Assembly: GCA_011109175.1 (NCBI GenBank)
Contig: RDEW01000020.1
Coordinates: 309,273-373,272, forward strand
DNA from: Dicyema japonicum
Lineage: Eukaryota; Dicyemida; Rhombozoa; Dicyemidae
DNA: 64,000 bases
Direction: 5' to 3'
The notes under the pieces were generated by a model. The model did not search any database. It saw nothing but the letters and a program-made list of their open reading frames with translations, and had not been told where the DNA came from. The position numbers were made by a program, and so were the translations under genes. Position 1 is the first letter of the stretch, and each line of letters starts with the position of its first letter. Of the stretch, positions 24,780 to 36,804 are shown one piece after another.

Positions 24780-27170
24780 TTTATCACGGGAAACCCGGTG
24801 AACTCGAGGAATTCTACTCAGAACTATCAAGCACATACTCTAACAATGCTTCCTCGTCTCTTGTCTTTGTTGCGGGAGATATGAATGCAAAGGCCGGAAT
24901 GCGAATGGGGCCCGAAGAATCCTCTATTGGAAGATACGGGCGCGGAAGGAGAAATACATCTGGAGCCTCTCTGGTAAACTTCTGCGAGGCAAATAGCCTT
25001 TTCCTGTGCAACACGGCCTTTGCGCATCAGCTTGCCACAAGACGACGTGGCACGGACAAAGAAAAAACTCTGTCTGAGAGACCGTGAATATATATAATCA
25101 CATCGACTACATTATCTGCCGAAAGTCTGATAAACACCTGATAAATGATGCACGTTCCTACCAGGGAACAACAACCGACAGCGACCACAGGATCGTCATT
25201 GCAAAACTTTGTGTAAAAAAGCACCTGACAGGGAAAAAATACATTGAAAACGCGAAGAAGGCGAGACAAAGACCCAATATATACTTTCAGATAGAAAAAT
25301 TGTGGTTAGAGCCAAATTGTAGAGCTAAATATCACGAACAAATCGAGACTCTTATAGTGAAAACCGCACCGGAATCATCAGTACGAACTCTGTGGGATCA
25401 AACAAAACAGGCAATCTCCAAGTCGGCCAAAATATGCCTTGGAGTCCGAAATCATCACGCCCTAAAATTGGATCACCACCCGAACGTGCCAGATATGGCA
25501 AAGCATCGCAGAGAGCAACGGCTAAAAGCGGCAAAACATCAGACGATAGTAAAAAAATGAGATTAATATCCAACAAACGGAACTAAGATAGAAAATCAAA
25601 AAGATAAACAGAAAACACTCACGGGAAATTATTACATCCCTATTAAAAGATGTAGATTGCCTAAAGGACAATTCAAGAATGTATGCGGCTTTGCGGCTGC
25701 TGCGGACAAAGAAAAGACAAAACACCCTTCACATCAAAGACAAAGATGGAAAAATCGTGGGTAACCCGGAAGAAAAAGCAGAATCGATTGCACGACACTT
25801 CGAAACACTGTTGAATAAAGAAAATAAACTTTCCCCCTTTCCAGGGAGAAGCAAAGGCGCTAAAAATTCCAATCACAGTGGAAGAGGTGGAATTAGCGAT
25901 AAATAAACTGAAGAATAACAAGAGTGCTGGGTCGGACAACATAAGCCCTGAGCTCCTAAAATATGGACCAAAAAACTTAGCGACACAATTGCAAAAACCC
26001 TAAATGACGTCTTTGAAACTAATACCGATCTAGGACTTGGAAATGGATTATTAATACCCATACAAAAACCGAACAAATCAATAGGACCAGTAGAAAATCT
26101 CCGCCCGATAATACTTCTGAATTCGATACGCAAGGTGATGACAAACATTGCACTAAGCCGGATAAAGGGTGTGGCGGATCTATACCTACCAGCAAGTCAA
26201 AGTGGGTTCCGAGAAGGGAGGTCTACGGCAGACATTGTATGGAGCCACAGATGGCGCTGCGCAACGCACCAAAGATTCAAGAGCGCAACAACCGTGTTGG
26301 GAATAGATCTCTCCAGAGCTTTCGATTCAATAAACAGACAGAAACTGATGAATGTGCTTGAGCAAATATTGGATGAATCGTCGGTTAGGATAATCAGACA
26401 ACTACTTGCGAACACAAGACTATCTGTGAGGACAGAAGGAGCAACTTCCCGCAGTTTCAAAACAACGATTGGGACATCCCAGGGTGATTCCCACTCCCCT
26501 TTACTATTCACCATATAACTTGAATCTGCACTCCGCGACCTCCGTAAATGCTATATAGGAGACATAGAAGAGACATCTTATGCGGATGATGTGGATTTTG
26601 TATCACGGGATGTGACCGCATCCAACACCTGCTAGAAAATGCACCTGCGGAGCTTGAGAAATGGTTTCTCAGCGTAAATGTTAACAAAACTGAAATTACA
26701 GAAATCAAAAGAGAAGACGATATTACTCATGAAAGATGGAGACGTACTAATAAGCTCGGCTCTCTACTAGGAGACGCTGAAGATGTACTAAGGAGGAAAA
26801 CACTGGCAAATACGGCAATGGCTAAACTGAAGAAAGGATGGCTAAGGGCCAAAGGACTTGGAATTGACATCAGATGCAGGCTTTACAACGCGTTTGTGAA
26901 ACCGATCTTACTGTATAACGCTGGGACATGGGGAAGTTCCTTAAACGAACTATTGAAACTGGATTCGTTCCATAGAAGGCAACTAAGAAGCTTACTCGGA
27001 ATGGATTTGCCAAGTAGAATATCAACCACTGGTATCTACAACAAGTGTATGTGTTCATACATCAGCACTTAAAGGGGTCTCCTGATCATGTAGAATTCCG
27101 ATTCCATAAACGCAGGTGCAAGGGAATTATAAATCTCAACGGAGAGTGGATCACACAAAAAATCATATGG
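24780..27170 (+). mobile_element. Near full-length LINE ORF2 remnant (RTE-like family)
   Basis: Plus strand, several frames: endonuclease with VFVAGDMNAKAGMR, SLFLCNTAFAHQLATRRRGT, NHIDYIICRKSDK and TDSDHRIVIAK. A basic linker follows. The RT has LRPIILLNSIRKVMTNIAL, SQSGFREGRSTADIVW, GIDLSRAFDSINRQK (motif A), GTSQGDSHSPLLF (motif B, variant of GTPQGD) and YADDVDFVSR (motif C). The tail is RLYNAFVKPILLYNAGTW. About ten frame changes or stops make it inactive. Confidence 0.88.
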
Positions 27171-27219
27171 TAGGACCCCGAACTTTGCCCGCTTCAATTT
27201 CTTGGCCTTTTCAGCCGCC

Positions 27220-28110
27220 GAAAATGCTCTAGTAACATTCTGCAGTAGGTCGCAAAGGGCAAACTTTTCGGTGCAGGTGACGTTTCAGACAAGACGTTTC
27301 CCGGCTTCGAAAAGTAAGATGGTTATCCAACCTGGTCGTTTCCTGTCACACTTTAAAGAACAACTGGCTTGAGCATGGAGCGGTGTCCGGCGGCGTCCAA
27401 ACCTCCCCTAACGACTTTGTTCAAGGCAATATGTCTGTGAGATTTGTTTGCACTCTTCCTGCAGAAGAAAGGGTGTAGGCAAAATCAGTCGACCTGGTCT
27501 CCGCATTGGCACGGACTTTTAACACAAATTTTTAATTTCAGTCGTAATGAAATCCCAGATGCATTCATCATCACTAAAGGTACCCATAACTGCGTCGAGC
27601 CAGGGACCGATCTCGGAAATTGCTCCGGACAACAAACAGGCACTACTTATGTTGGTTAGCTGACATTAGTAGATCTTTTAAAGACTTCGGCATGTAGCAT
27701 CGTCCAGATCCTGTTGAGAGAACATAGATGATTGGGAAAACTGATAGGTACGGCTTCAGGCCTCATGGGAATGACCGATGTATAGTCAGTAGAGAATTTA
27801 GAGGAGTAGTAGAATTTTTTTGAGTGTTTAGGCTATTAGCGACAGGAGATATGCAGGGAGAGAAATGTCTACAGGGTTGCAAATTCCAAGCACTCCGTGT
27901 CTGACATGCAATGTGACCTGCTTCCATGAGTATTCCTCAAATCCTACGTTGAAGATATGCTCCGGTGTCATACGCAAAATCTCGTCAATCTGTGCTAATT
28001 GGTCACAATTTATAAAATATAGTGCTCTCCTGACAGGACTTAAATTATCAACTCCAAATCGTAGAAAACAGCAGTGACGGTCCTTCGAATACCCATCATC
28101 CATATACCAT
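27220..28110 (-). mobile_element. LINE of the PHD/GLHGLSC type, C-terminal half
   Basis: On the minus strand 28,103-27,828 gives WKQVTLHVRHGVLGICNP then LPAYLLS, the post-RT GGLGI...ALPA block. Then come KICVKSPCQCGDQVD, LHPFFCRKSANKSHRHIALN and GNDQVG, degenerate forms of the CxCG...GLHGLSC...H...DGKRPDG region. The same family lies at 47,390-48,060 and, as a 5' end, at 61,320-61,900. Confidence 0.72.
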
Positions 28111-28626
28111 AGGTTGAGGGGTAAGCGAAGAAGTTTGGTGATTCGATTTATTCAGAAGAACGGGGCTCCAAGAAGGAACCAAAGCGTTTTGCTGCCCGGA
28201 GTAAATGTATGATAATGTTACTTTTCTAATTAACTTACAAAATCGGGACTAAATAAATCAATGATGATCAAAGAACTTTACAGGCGCTGATTTGACATCG
28301 AAGACCTCGAATCTGTCTGTAAGCCATTGTAACATTACTATAGTTATTATGGGGCGATAAATTATTGACAGGGGTGAAATGTTAAATTTTTTGTTGAAAG
28401 GGATGGGAGAATTTTGTCCATCCAAGAATAAATTTTGTCGATTTGTTCTTGCAGGACGAAAGAAGTGGCGAGAGTTAATGATGATATATTAAGCAAAAGA
28501 AAGAAATTTGTCTATGTTTGTCGGTAACTTTGTTAGATGAAAATTAAACAACGCTGGAGATAGTACCGAACATTGAGGAACGTTGTTTGGATGGTATCGA
28601 TAATGATATTATTAATATTAACAGCC
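28111..28626. other. No gene recognised
   Basis: Probably LINE-derived spacer; no usable motif. A run of ATT/ATTA triplets at 28,605-28,625 is the tail side of the SINE that follows. Confidence 0.45.
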
Positions 28627-28917
28627 TTTTATTGCTTCGCATAGTCAGGAAAATTTATTTAAGTAAATAACAGTTAATTTTAATTAATCGTAGAACCAAG
28701 GAATGATCTTCAATTCTAGATTTCTTTTTCTTGTGTGTGGGTCTTTTCTAGACTATCCAGAGTCGCAGTGAGTATCCACTGATGACGGCGTCACTCGTAA
28801 ACCCTTTTGCATCGTAGATGCTTGGAACCTTCCATTAGGAGAAAAGCAGCGAGAATCGAACCCGTAACCTAATTCATTTTGGTTCGACATCTAGCCAATA
28901 TGCCACACAGATATAAT
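28627..28917 (-). mobile_element. tRNA-derived SINE
   Basis: Shares the body and head of the SINE at 3538-3866. The B box on the minus strand reads GGGTTCGATTCTCGCTG, a near-canonical Pol III box. The A box region (GTGGCATATTGGCTAGATG) is more degraded. The tail retains CAATAAAAGGCTGTTAA in place of the usual CTCTCGTGAAAAGGC. Confidence 0.82.
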
Positions 28918-28959
28918 GATAGTATGTTGACATAATAAAAAAACGACCCATTATAAATG

Positions 28960-29250
28960 AAAGGATTCAACCATAATTTCAAACAGGATGTGATATTCGT
29001 AGAAAGAATTTTACTGCTCAGAACGTGTCTGGATGTCCAGTCGAAAGCTTTGTTGATATCATTAGTAATAATTGTTATTTCCGGAAGTTTATATTGAATC
29101 CACCGGAAATAAATTGCAGTTTAGAATATGGGTTGAAGTCGAGTGCCAACACTAAAGCCACGTGGAGGTTAGATAGATTTGGATGATAAATTCCATTCAT
29201 TGCTCTTGTATTTTAAGAATAGGTCGTCAAATCGTTTATTGATTTCAGAA
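28960..29250 (-). mobile_element. LINE RT fragment
   Basis: The minus strand near 29,060-29,020 reads DINKAFDWTSRHVLSS, an RT motif A. Upstream sequence reads ALDFNPYSKLQF. It is a short Jockey/CR1-like remnant. Confidence 0.55.
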
Positions 29251-29279
29251 AGATGTTTTATCTACTAGATTGTTAAATG

Positions 29280-29860
29280 ATTTTTATCTGAAAAATGATT
29301 TTTGTCTATTTCAGCTCGTAATTTGGTAGCAACACCAGGATGTCGTCCAACCATATTTGGTGTTTCATCGTTACACAAAAAACAAGCTTTTTGAAATCAA
29401 AACCATAGTCAAAGAGAATTTGTAGTAGTTTTACAAAGATATATTATTTAGAACCACAGGATCACAGAGAAAGAAATACAGAAAAACGTAAGAATTTTGG
29501 AAAAAGATAATCTAATCGAGTTTCTGTCCTTCTTACAGATCCGAATGAATCAGGTTCCGCGGCTACGGGTGCATTATCGACAACATCGAGTGTTTCATTG
29601 TTAATAATTAAAAAATTATTAAATTTAAACAATTCAGACTTTAATTGGTGTTTCAAAATCAAAGACATTTTATAACAGTGTTTCTAGTTAATGAAATATC
29701 GTTAAAGTAGTGAGCGTTTTCTGGAAAAAATTATTGTTGTTTTTACAAGGCATTGCTTGATGAAATCACCATCGCAATATGATTTTTCATTAATTGCAAG
29801 CATTCTGCTTTTTTCATAGCTAGCAGTAACTGATGAGCGCTTCGATTGTGATTTTTAATG
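29280..29860 (-). mobile_element. hAT transposase remnant, GTF2IRD2-like type
   Basis: The minus strand reads ASYEKSRMLAINEKSYCDGD (29,850-29,790), FIKQCLV, then LKHQLKSELFKFNNFLI and INNETLDVVDNA, and after a gap DETPNMVGRHPGVATKLRAE (29,350-29,300). These are, in order, the N-terminal, DE(S/T)TDVxDTAQ and DGAPxMxGxxxG blocks of hAT transposases related to GTF2IRD2. This is a different hAT family from the one starting at 30,159. Confidence 0.72.
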
Positions 29861-30866
29861 ATTATTATCGTAGAGCTACCTCCAGATAAATAATAAACAA
29901 CATCGGGGATAATGGATTCCCTTAAGAGGTACCAATTGTCGATTCAAATGTCCTCGATAAAGTTTTTTTATTTTAAAAATTTCAATTTTCTTGTTGCCCT
30001 AGTAATAACACTGCCATTAAACTAAGCAGTTAAACAGACATTACCGGACTATTCGAGACATCTGCTATCAGTACATCGTCCACGTAAATAAACATTATTT
30101 ATTTTTAAAATTGCAATTTTCTTAGTGATAACACTGACATTAAGCTAAGCAGTTAAACCAGTGTTTCCCAAACTTTTTGAGAGCACGAACCTAATCGACA
30201 TTTTTCATTTTAAACAAAACCCTTATATAGTTTTTAACAATTATCAGTATTTTACTAATATAAAAAAATAAAATGCTAGTTATTGAGATAGCTGAGGCTG
30301 ATGTCACTTGCATAGATCTAATATTTGGCCTTGTCTTGACAGGGGTAATCGTAGGTCTTCCACATACAGTAGGTCGCGCGTTTTTTATACTTTATATTTG
30401 CTAATTCAGAAAATCCACTTTCAAAGAGATAAGTCGTTGAAAACTGGACAGAAACTCCCCAAGCTTTGTTAGCCAGAATAAGATATTCTTTTTTTACAAT
30501 CAGTTAAAACGAATCAATATCAAGCTGTAAATATTCCATTCTTAACGTTCTGTCACTTGAAACAAACATGTTCTACTTTTTTTACTGAAGCTCGTTCTAG
30601 TTATTTCTTACTCACCAAAAGATCCCTCACCCACTCATAGTGTTCAACTGACTGGGTGAAAATAATTATTCGTACATGTAAATATTGACTCAAAATGGTC
30701 TACAATATGTGGAATATTTCTTTAAAAATTCTTTGTTGCACATGAGGGAACACTTCCAAGATTCCATTCGTAATATGTCGATTCTATATTTGTAGTTTTT
30801 TTTCAGAAAAGCAGCTATTTTTACGCGCAACTCAATAGATTTTCATTTCTTCCTTGCATCTGCTAC
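29560..30866 (-). repeat. Composite repeat, copy 1 (hAT + LINE scrap + hAT)
   Basis: Nearly identical to 59,895-61,205. Both copies contain, in the same order, the GTF2IRD2-like hAT piece, a roughly 95-bp scrap of the RTE-like LINE (29,870-29,965, matching 13,655-13,745), duplicated spacers, AGTTAAAC, and the 5' part of the ZBED5-like hAT. Confidence 0.85.
30159..30866 (-). mobile_element. Partial ZBED5-like hAT copy
   Basis: Begins CAGTGTTTCCCAAAC preceded by AGTTAAAC, as at 14,332. It covers the C-terminal transposase region and breaks at 30,866, where the integrase element begins. Confidence 0.85.
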
Positions 30867-30871
30867 AATTA

Positions 30872-31930
30872 ACCAAATCGTCAGTTTGTTTTGGAATCGC
30901 CTTTCATCACTTAAATTATCTAAGTCATAATGTGATATAAGTATGAATTATTGAATTTATTCTCATAATTTTTCGATATCTTTCGAAAGGACTTTCGTTA
31001 GAAAATGAATGGACCGATATGTTATAACTGTAGACAGTACTATCTAATTTATCAAGCCACTTTTTTTCACTGTTATCCAGCATTTTTGACAACTTCCTCG
31101 TGATCGTCTGATTAATTCTTTCGACAATTCCTTGTGCTCGTGGATTGTCAGGCCTTCCTTGAATTTGCTTAATGTTAAAATTTTCGCAAAGTTTTCTTAT
31201 TTCTTGATTTTTAAATTCAGAACCATTGTCCGACTGAGGAAATTTTACATGGCCCATTCAGGCGGAACAAAGATCTTAAGTTTTCACATACTTCTTTACC
31301 AGACTTATTATAGAGTGATCGTAAAAAAGCGAATCTATAAATTAAAAAAACAAACCTACTATATATGTCAATGACCGTTAAATTCCATTTGAAATTTTCA
31401 TTTAATGTTGAAAATTTCATGTCTATTAGATCCACCTGAAAACGTTCATTTGGAGAAGAAGCAAACACATGGTGATTTATATCTCCAATCTACAATTAAA
31501 AAAATCACGAACTTTTAAAGGACGCGAAAATTTGCAGACTTCAAAATTTCGAATGACTTTTCTGACATTCTTGACAGTGAAGTATCTTTGTCGACATTCA
31601 TACGCAATTTCATTGACTCCTCCGTGTGAAAACTCGTGCAACGATTTCGCAACATGCTCCATTTCGGTTTCATTATCCAGGGATATGACTAACTTGGAAT
31701 CAATTGATTTAAGATACAGTGTAAAATTATTGCAAATTTACAATACCTGTCATTAATAAAGGAAAAATTCTCTATCTTCTTTACAAGCCTATATTTTCGG
31801 TGCCTCGGAAGATTTTCTGGAAATTTATCATGCAAAGCATCTTTTAAAGTTTGATATTCAACGCAATCTTTCATAAAACCCTTGTAAGAAGCCATTGCAA
31901 CAAAATAATCTTCCATGCTATAAATCACGC
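30872..31930 (-). mobile_element. Ginger/KRBA2-like DDE integrase remnant
   Basis: Minus strand, in order: an N-terminal helical region (about 31,928-31,690), an H2C2-type zinc-binding segment (HEFSHGGVNEIAY then NFEVCKF), a core with NERFQVDLIDMKFST (first Asp), QSDNGSEFKNQEI (second Asp), and GRPDNPRAQGIVERINQTI (Glu), then the tail WLDKLDSTVYSYN. The D-D-E set and order are those of Gypsy-type integrases, and the standalone form resembles Ginger DNA transposons and KRBA2. The frame shifts near 31,250. A second copy runs off the window end at 63,440-64,000. Confidence 0.82.
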
Positions 31931-32469
31931 TAGAAATCTAGGTTTACCGCTATAAAAAATAAAATCTTTATAATCATAACATTTATGAATAAAAAACTAA
32001 TTTAACAGGATTAAATTACAAAAAATGTAGCAGTATGCCCATGCCGATGTGACATATTATACTACATTTTTTTGAGATTAAAATAGACCTATCTGCATTA
32101 CGCCGCATTTGCATTTATTACAAAGGTTTGCATCAGAGATCTTCTCTTCATCTCTAGGCCAGTTAATCTTGATTACCGATTTGAGCTGAGCTCTTTGGAA
32201 AGAGTCAAGACTGTCCATTTCTTGTTTAGAGATTCCCTAAATCCCAGAGTTGTAGGTTAGTACCTGGATGAAAAAGCTTTGTATATTCTACCCTGGTGTT
32301 TAGTCCTATCTTATTTTTGTGGCTAGGTCGTATACCAGTTGGAGCTTCTTGTGCGGTTGTTTAAGTCCTCTGCAATTGAAAGTTCCCAGAGTGAACGGAG
32401 AAGTCGGTAAAGAATACAAATAAGACATTGTGAATTAGAGATGTCGTCAACACCTCAACCAAAAATATG
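31931..32469. other. No gene recognised
   Basis: No convincing frame. The part from about 32,150 on may be degenerate LINE sequence, because an intact LINE C-terminus follows at once. Confidence 0.45.
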
Positions 32470-32730
32470 ATTTTTTCAAATCAAACAGGACCCGGATTTC
32501 GCGGAAGGTCAGAACGACACTTTCGACGATCTTGAACGAAGACCTATCCTCGGTTGGTATGAGAATAACTTCGGCGGACGATCTGGACTACCTAAGAGAA
32601 CTAGCGCGCAACAGAAGATCATGGTCGAGGCTGACGGAGAGGATGATTAGGAATAGGGCACAAGGGAAACTTAACTAACTTATGTTTTCTCGGGATTACT
32701 TTTAATAATAAAAATAATAATAATAATTTC
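32470..32730 (+). mobile_element. LINE 3' end with AAT-rich tail
   Basis: The plus strand reads TRTRISRKVRTTLSTILNED, then SADDLDYLRELARNRRSW and RMIRNRAQGKLN followed by a stop, the usual extreme C-terminus of RTE-like ORF2. The 3' UTR ends in AATAATAAAAATAATAATAA at 32,704-32,723. The duplicated ferritin segment starts directly after it. Confidence 0.72.
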
Positions 32731-33086
32731 AGCATTACTGGTGATTAAAATTGACCCGTCATGCTTACATAAATATTGGAAACCACTAAATTATGCATAG
32801 TAAAAAAGACTAAATAACAGAAATTAAAACTAAAAAGTAAAAAAGTGCAGATTGTAGAATTCATTTTACCATCCACAAGAACTCCAGGAAATAAGTGCTA
32901 GTACAAACTTGTTAGTTAACCGCGACATTTCCGATGTCCTCATGAAAGTCTGATTTTTTCCGAAAATTCAAATTTCTGTGATTTCAAGACTCAACATGAA
33001 TTAAACTCAATTTTAATAAATTTAATGATTATTTGTCAATTATATGGGCGGTTAACCAAAATGAATTAAATACGGTAAATTTAGAA

Positions 33087-33094
33087 TATAAATA
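33087..33094 (+). promoter_or_regulatory. Probable TATA box of ferritin copy B
   Basis: TATAAATA at the same distance from the ATG as in copy A; the surrounding promoter is unchanged. Confidence 0.45.
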
Positions 33095-33131
33095 GAGTTT
33101 GTTTGCTTTTGACAATAATCGAGCGTTATCA

Positions 33132-33714
33132 ATGAGTAATCCGATTGTTGATGGGAAATATGAGTTCACTGGGACATTGAGAGTTCCATAAACAAGCAAA
33201 TCAACAATGAACTGACTGCTTTCTACATTTACATGAATTTGGTTGAATAATGAACTTATAGATAGAGCAATTACTTCAGCCAAGTGACTGTGAGCTACCC
33301 TGGGGCTGCAAAGTACTTTGAGAAGAAATCCGCGGAGGAGTTGGAGCATGCTAAACGATTCATGGACTACCAAATCAGAAGAGGTGGAGCTGTCTCACTA
33401 AAAAAGATTGATGTCAGTTTTATTAATGATAAATAGGGGATTCAATCCAAGTCTCTTAATATTTACGATGCCTTGATGATCGCTTATGATGCTGAACGTC
33501 AAATCACTTCAGAGATTTATAACATGTCGACTTTGGCACAGAATAGTAATGATGTTGACGTTTACTTTGGGTTAATCTGTAGTTTGAAAATTTCATTGCT
33601 GAATTCATTAAGGAACAAATTGACGATATCTCCCAGCTGGCCAAATTGATCGCTCAATGCGGAAGATGTGAGACTGAATCGGATCGGATGTACTTCGATA
33701 GGCATCTCAGTTAA
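33132..33714 (+). pseudogene. Ferritin copy B, one-base frameshift
   Basis: Exons 33132-33241, 33266-33412, 33437-33559 and 33583-33714, and introns of 24, 24 and 23 nt, match copy A. The only coding difference I see is GGG at 33,171-33,173 where copy A has GGGG (10,969-10,972). Without that G the frame hits TAA after 19 codons. All later exons would remain open. It may be a recent pseudogene or an uncorrected homopolymer error. Confidence 0.85.
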
Positions 33715-35061
33715 TTATGGACTAATTCTCTAACCTTAACGTTACTAACATTTCTTGATTTCTCTAACTTTACTGTTGTCTTTGTTTTCAACTCACTAAA
33801 CTCATATTTGAGTATCACAAAGAAATTCAGATAAGACAAGTCATATTCTCACCAGATTTGGAAGTTTATAGTATACAAATAGACACGTTGGTAGTCCTAG
33901 TTGTCTGCAATCATTTATATTCCTAACGCTAACAAAGATTGTTTTCACAATATCTTATAATTGTCATAGTTAGTGCTAATAAAACTGTCTCTTAACAGTT
34001 TGATTTTTTAATGTCTATGTTTAAATAGAAGATTAATCGATGATTGTCGTTATGAGTAGTGCAATTGATATTTCATCACTTAGAGTGACATTATCGCTGT
34101 GATTATTTTTAAATATCTTTTGTAATTGGGTTAATCAAATGTCTAATGATAGAAAATTGTTTTTGTCGTTTTATCCACTGTGTGGTAGATTGGTTGAATA
34201 ATAAAATTGTTGAAACACAAAGGGACTAAAGGAGTATTTATTACCTTATCTCTTCTAAAAAATTCTTAATCATTTTTGTGATCTAAATAGAGGAAAAATT
34301 CTTAATAACAACCAGAAATATGTGGATTTTCACACCAGAATCAATCAATGTAGGATTTAATAAACATTAGGTGTAAAATAGTTCTTCTAAAGTAGAAAGT
34401 TATAAGATCAAGTCACCAGTCAGAATCAATAAACTATATCATCATGACACAGATCTCTGATAGTTGTTACAATTTCTCGTCATTTATTGTCAAATAAAAC
34501 ACAAAATACAATGACGTTTGAAGGGTTGGAGAGAGTTTTCAATCTTCTGATTTTTTCCAAATCTTCTGCATAAATTCTTAATATAAATCCTACAATGTCA
34601 TTGTGTCTCTAATAATAATCTGAATTGTGGACTCTATTGTATTTAGTTACAAAGTGATCCACTGTTTTACTCGACCTTTTTACTGTGGGGACATTTTGAA
34701 TTAGGACATCTGAAAAAAACATGTTTGTCAAGAAGAATGGAAACATAGCTTCAGACTCTCTTATGCAACGTTAGAATGTTGAATATCTAAAGCATGGGTG
34801 TCAAACTCATTTCGCTATGAGGGTCGCAATTATATTTTATTTCTCATATTAATACAAGTTGCTGGTTAATGGTTGTTGTTGATAAGAACCAAATCTATCG
34901 GATTATGCGGACTTTTGTGCCGAATTGAGTAAAGAATACCCAAATCGGATGGCAACCCGGGTGAAGAGGAAACGGATGGGTTTCATTAAAATAGGAATCT
35001 CTAAGGGAAATGAATATTTGAATCATAATTATGTTAGTATGTGAATTATTAATTGTTAATT

Positions 35062-36804
35062 TTAACTGGTCGATTCGCAGTCTATCATCTGAAAAGAACT
35101 AATTTCACCAAATGCTACCTCCATTTCAGTTATAGGAGATATCGTGGTAGTTCTAGTTGTGGTCTTGGGAGTTGTAGTAGTTGTTTTGGGTGTTCTAGTA
35201 GTCGTCTTGGGAGTTGTCGTAGTTGTAGTAGTTGTTGTGGGTGTTCTAGTAGTCGTCTTGGGAGTTGTCGTAGTTGTAGTAGTTGTTGTGGTAGCTCTAG
35301 TAGTCGTCGTGGGAGTTGTTGTAGGAGTCGTAGATCTAGTGGAAGCTCTAGTAGTCGTCTTGGGAGTTGTAGGAATCGTAGTACTCGTAGGAATTAGCTT
35401 GAATGTAAAAATAAAATACTGTTTTGCAGATTACAGCGATTCGTACTTTGGCTAACATATAACACCATTTGGAGGAATATATAAAGTTAATAAGCCCCGG
35501 ACTACGTAAAATATTATTAGTACGTTGTAGCCAAACATCTCACCAACGTATAACCAGTAGGACAAGTACCGGTAACCAAGTTTGAGTATTTTGACGAAGG
35601 TTCAAAGTATTTGGTCACTAATTGATATTTTGGGACAGGAAGACAAGTAACGTAATTCTAAAAATAAACATAAACAAACACATAAATTTCTATCGCTCCT
35701 ACAGTATCCCTCATAGTAAAGAGGATTCGAGTTGATGGCGAAACAGTTTTCCATAGCATACCCTTCGGGACATTTCTGCGGAATCGTCGATATCGTCGGA
35801 ACAGTTTTTGGGACTGAATTACAACTAAAAATACGTATTGCAATTCCGAGGACGGTTACGCCTCTAATTGTTGTTTTAGACTGACAATTTTTATCCAATA
35901 ATTTGAGTACCCGATCAAAACTTATCCTATAATTCTAAAGATAATTTCCAGGTGAACCTCACATGTATTGAACATCCTGAAATGAAGGAGTCGTATTTCT
36001 TGGTAGCCAATTCCGCCTGATTGAGCAGTCTCCCCACAACCTGAGTATTGACTGTACATTCAGCATAGAACAGATTCAATTTATAATTTTACTGAAAATA
36101 TTTTACGACGACGTTTATATATTCCGATGCACGAGTTTCCAGAAACGTATGATGATATTCGATTTCCAAGTTGCTGAAGCATGCAAACCTTCATAACATA
36201 GTTTGGTGGACAGGTAATCCGCGCTACTGATTTTCTCGTTTTCAATAATTTCCTATATATGGCATTTTCTGAAAGTTGAGATAACAGACATACTGCGACA
36301 AGTGACCTCAAATGTGACAGCATGTGATCTTCCTTTTGATACCAATTCACATTTATTGTCTTTTATTGTAACCGTATATTTATCGTATGGACTCATCCTT
36401 CGTTTACATCAGGAAAATCAACCAGTTGTGAATCCTACAATCTGTGAGCACTGTCCCACTAGGACACGTGAGTATACCACTCTTGGCAAATCTTCTGCAT
36501 ACCGTTACCACGTAATCAGATATAGGTAAACACGTGGCGATGGCCTATTAATTATTAAATACTCCACATTGGTTATTCCCTTCCATTGCTTCTTACTTGG
36601 CATAGGTTACCCTGAACGTATGATCCGTCGGAATAATATTTATTTTTAGAACGGCAGTTGGAAATATGGGTATTCAATGGACAAAATGCTGTAGATATTT
36701 TTTTCTTAGTTTTTACTGGTCTTCCAAATTTGGAATGATTATCACGAACTTTGTTTATTATTAAAATTACTAGCAAACAACAATAGAATCCCTAGCATTA
36801 ACAT
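35062..36804 (-). CDS. Secreted protein with repeated PCSK9-CHRD-like cysteine modules and a mucin-like Thr/Pro tract
   Basis: Starts with a hydrophobic signal peptide (MLMLGILLLFA) split by a 22-nt intron at 36,749-36,770. Several modules of about 70-80 residues follow, each with CPxxxxxxxC, then about 15-20 residues to (D/G)N(K/L/S)C, a beta-rich AVTFEVTC-like strand, and again (I/L)TCPxG. Examples are CPLNTHISNC, CPSGTVLTDC, CPPNYVMKVC, CPEGYAMENC and CPTGYTLVRC. The cysteine spacing and strands such as LTDC and AVTFEVTC resemble the C-terminal Cys/His-rich domain of PCSK9. A Thr/Pro/Lys/Arg tract (35,398-35,110) with repeats of TTTPKTTTRTP is likely O-glycosylated. The protein ends MIDCESTS with no TM segment. 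Introns are mostly 22-25 nt; one of 52 nt is less certain. A TAA at about 36,080 could not be spliced out, so one exon is unresolved or damaged. No specific family name is claimed. Confidence 0.6.
35110..35398 (-). repeat. Minisatellite-like Thr/Pro-coding repeat
   Basis: On the minus strand the units are CCCAAGACGACTACTAGAAC followed by runs of ACA/ACT/ACG, about 48 bp per long unit. They encode TTTTPKTTTRTP. The codon third position varies (ACA, ACT, ACG, ACC), suggesting selection on protein and not a young slippage array. Confidence 0.85.

Larger units (their letters stand above)
32737..34190 (+). repeat. Segmental duplication containing ferritin, copy B
   Basis: Nearly identical to 10,497-11,990. 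At its right end it passes straight into unit B (34,200-40,220), whereas in locus A about 10 kb of repeats separate the two. Confidence 0.85.

Noticed and set aside
35053-35455. Plus-strand frames rich in Val (VVVLGVVVVV) or in Ser/Cys/Gly across the repeat tract
   Set aside because: They are the reverse reading of the Thr/Pro-coding tract. The minus strand joins by 22-nt introns to the cysteine modules and has a start, signal peptide and stop.
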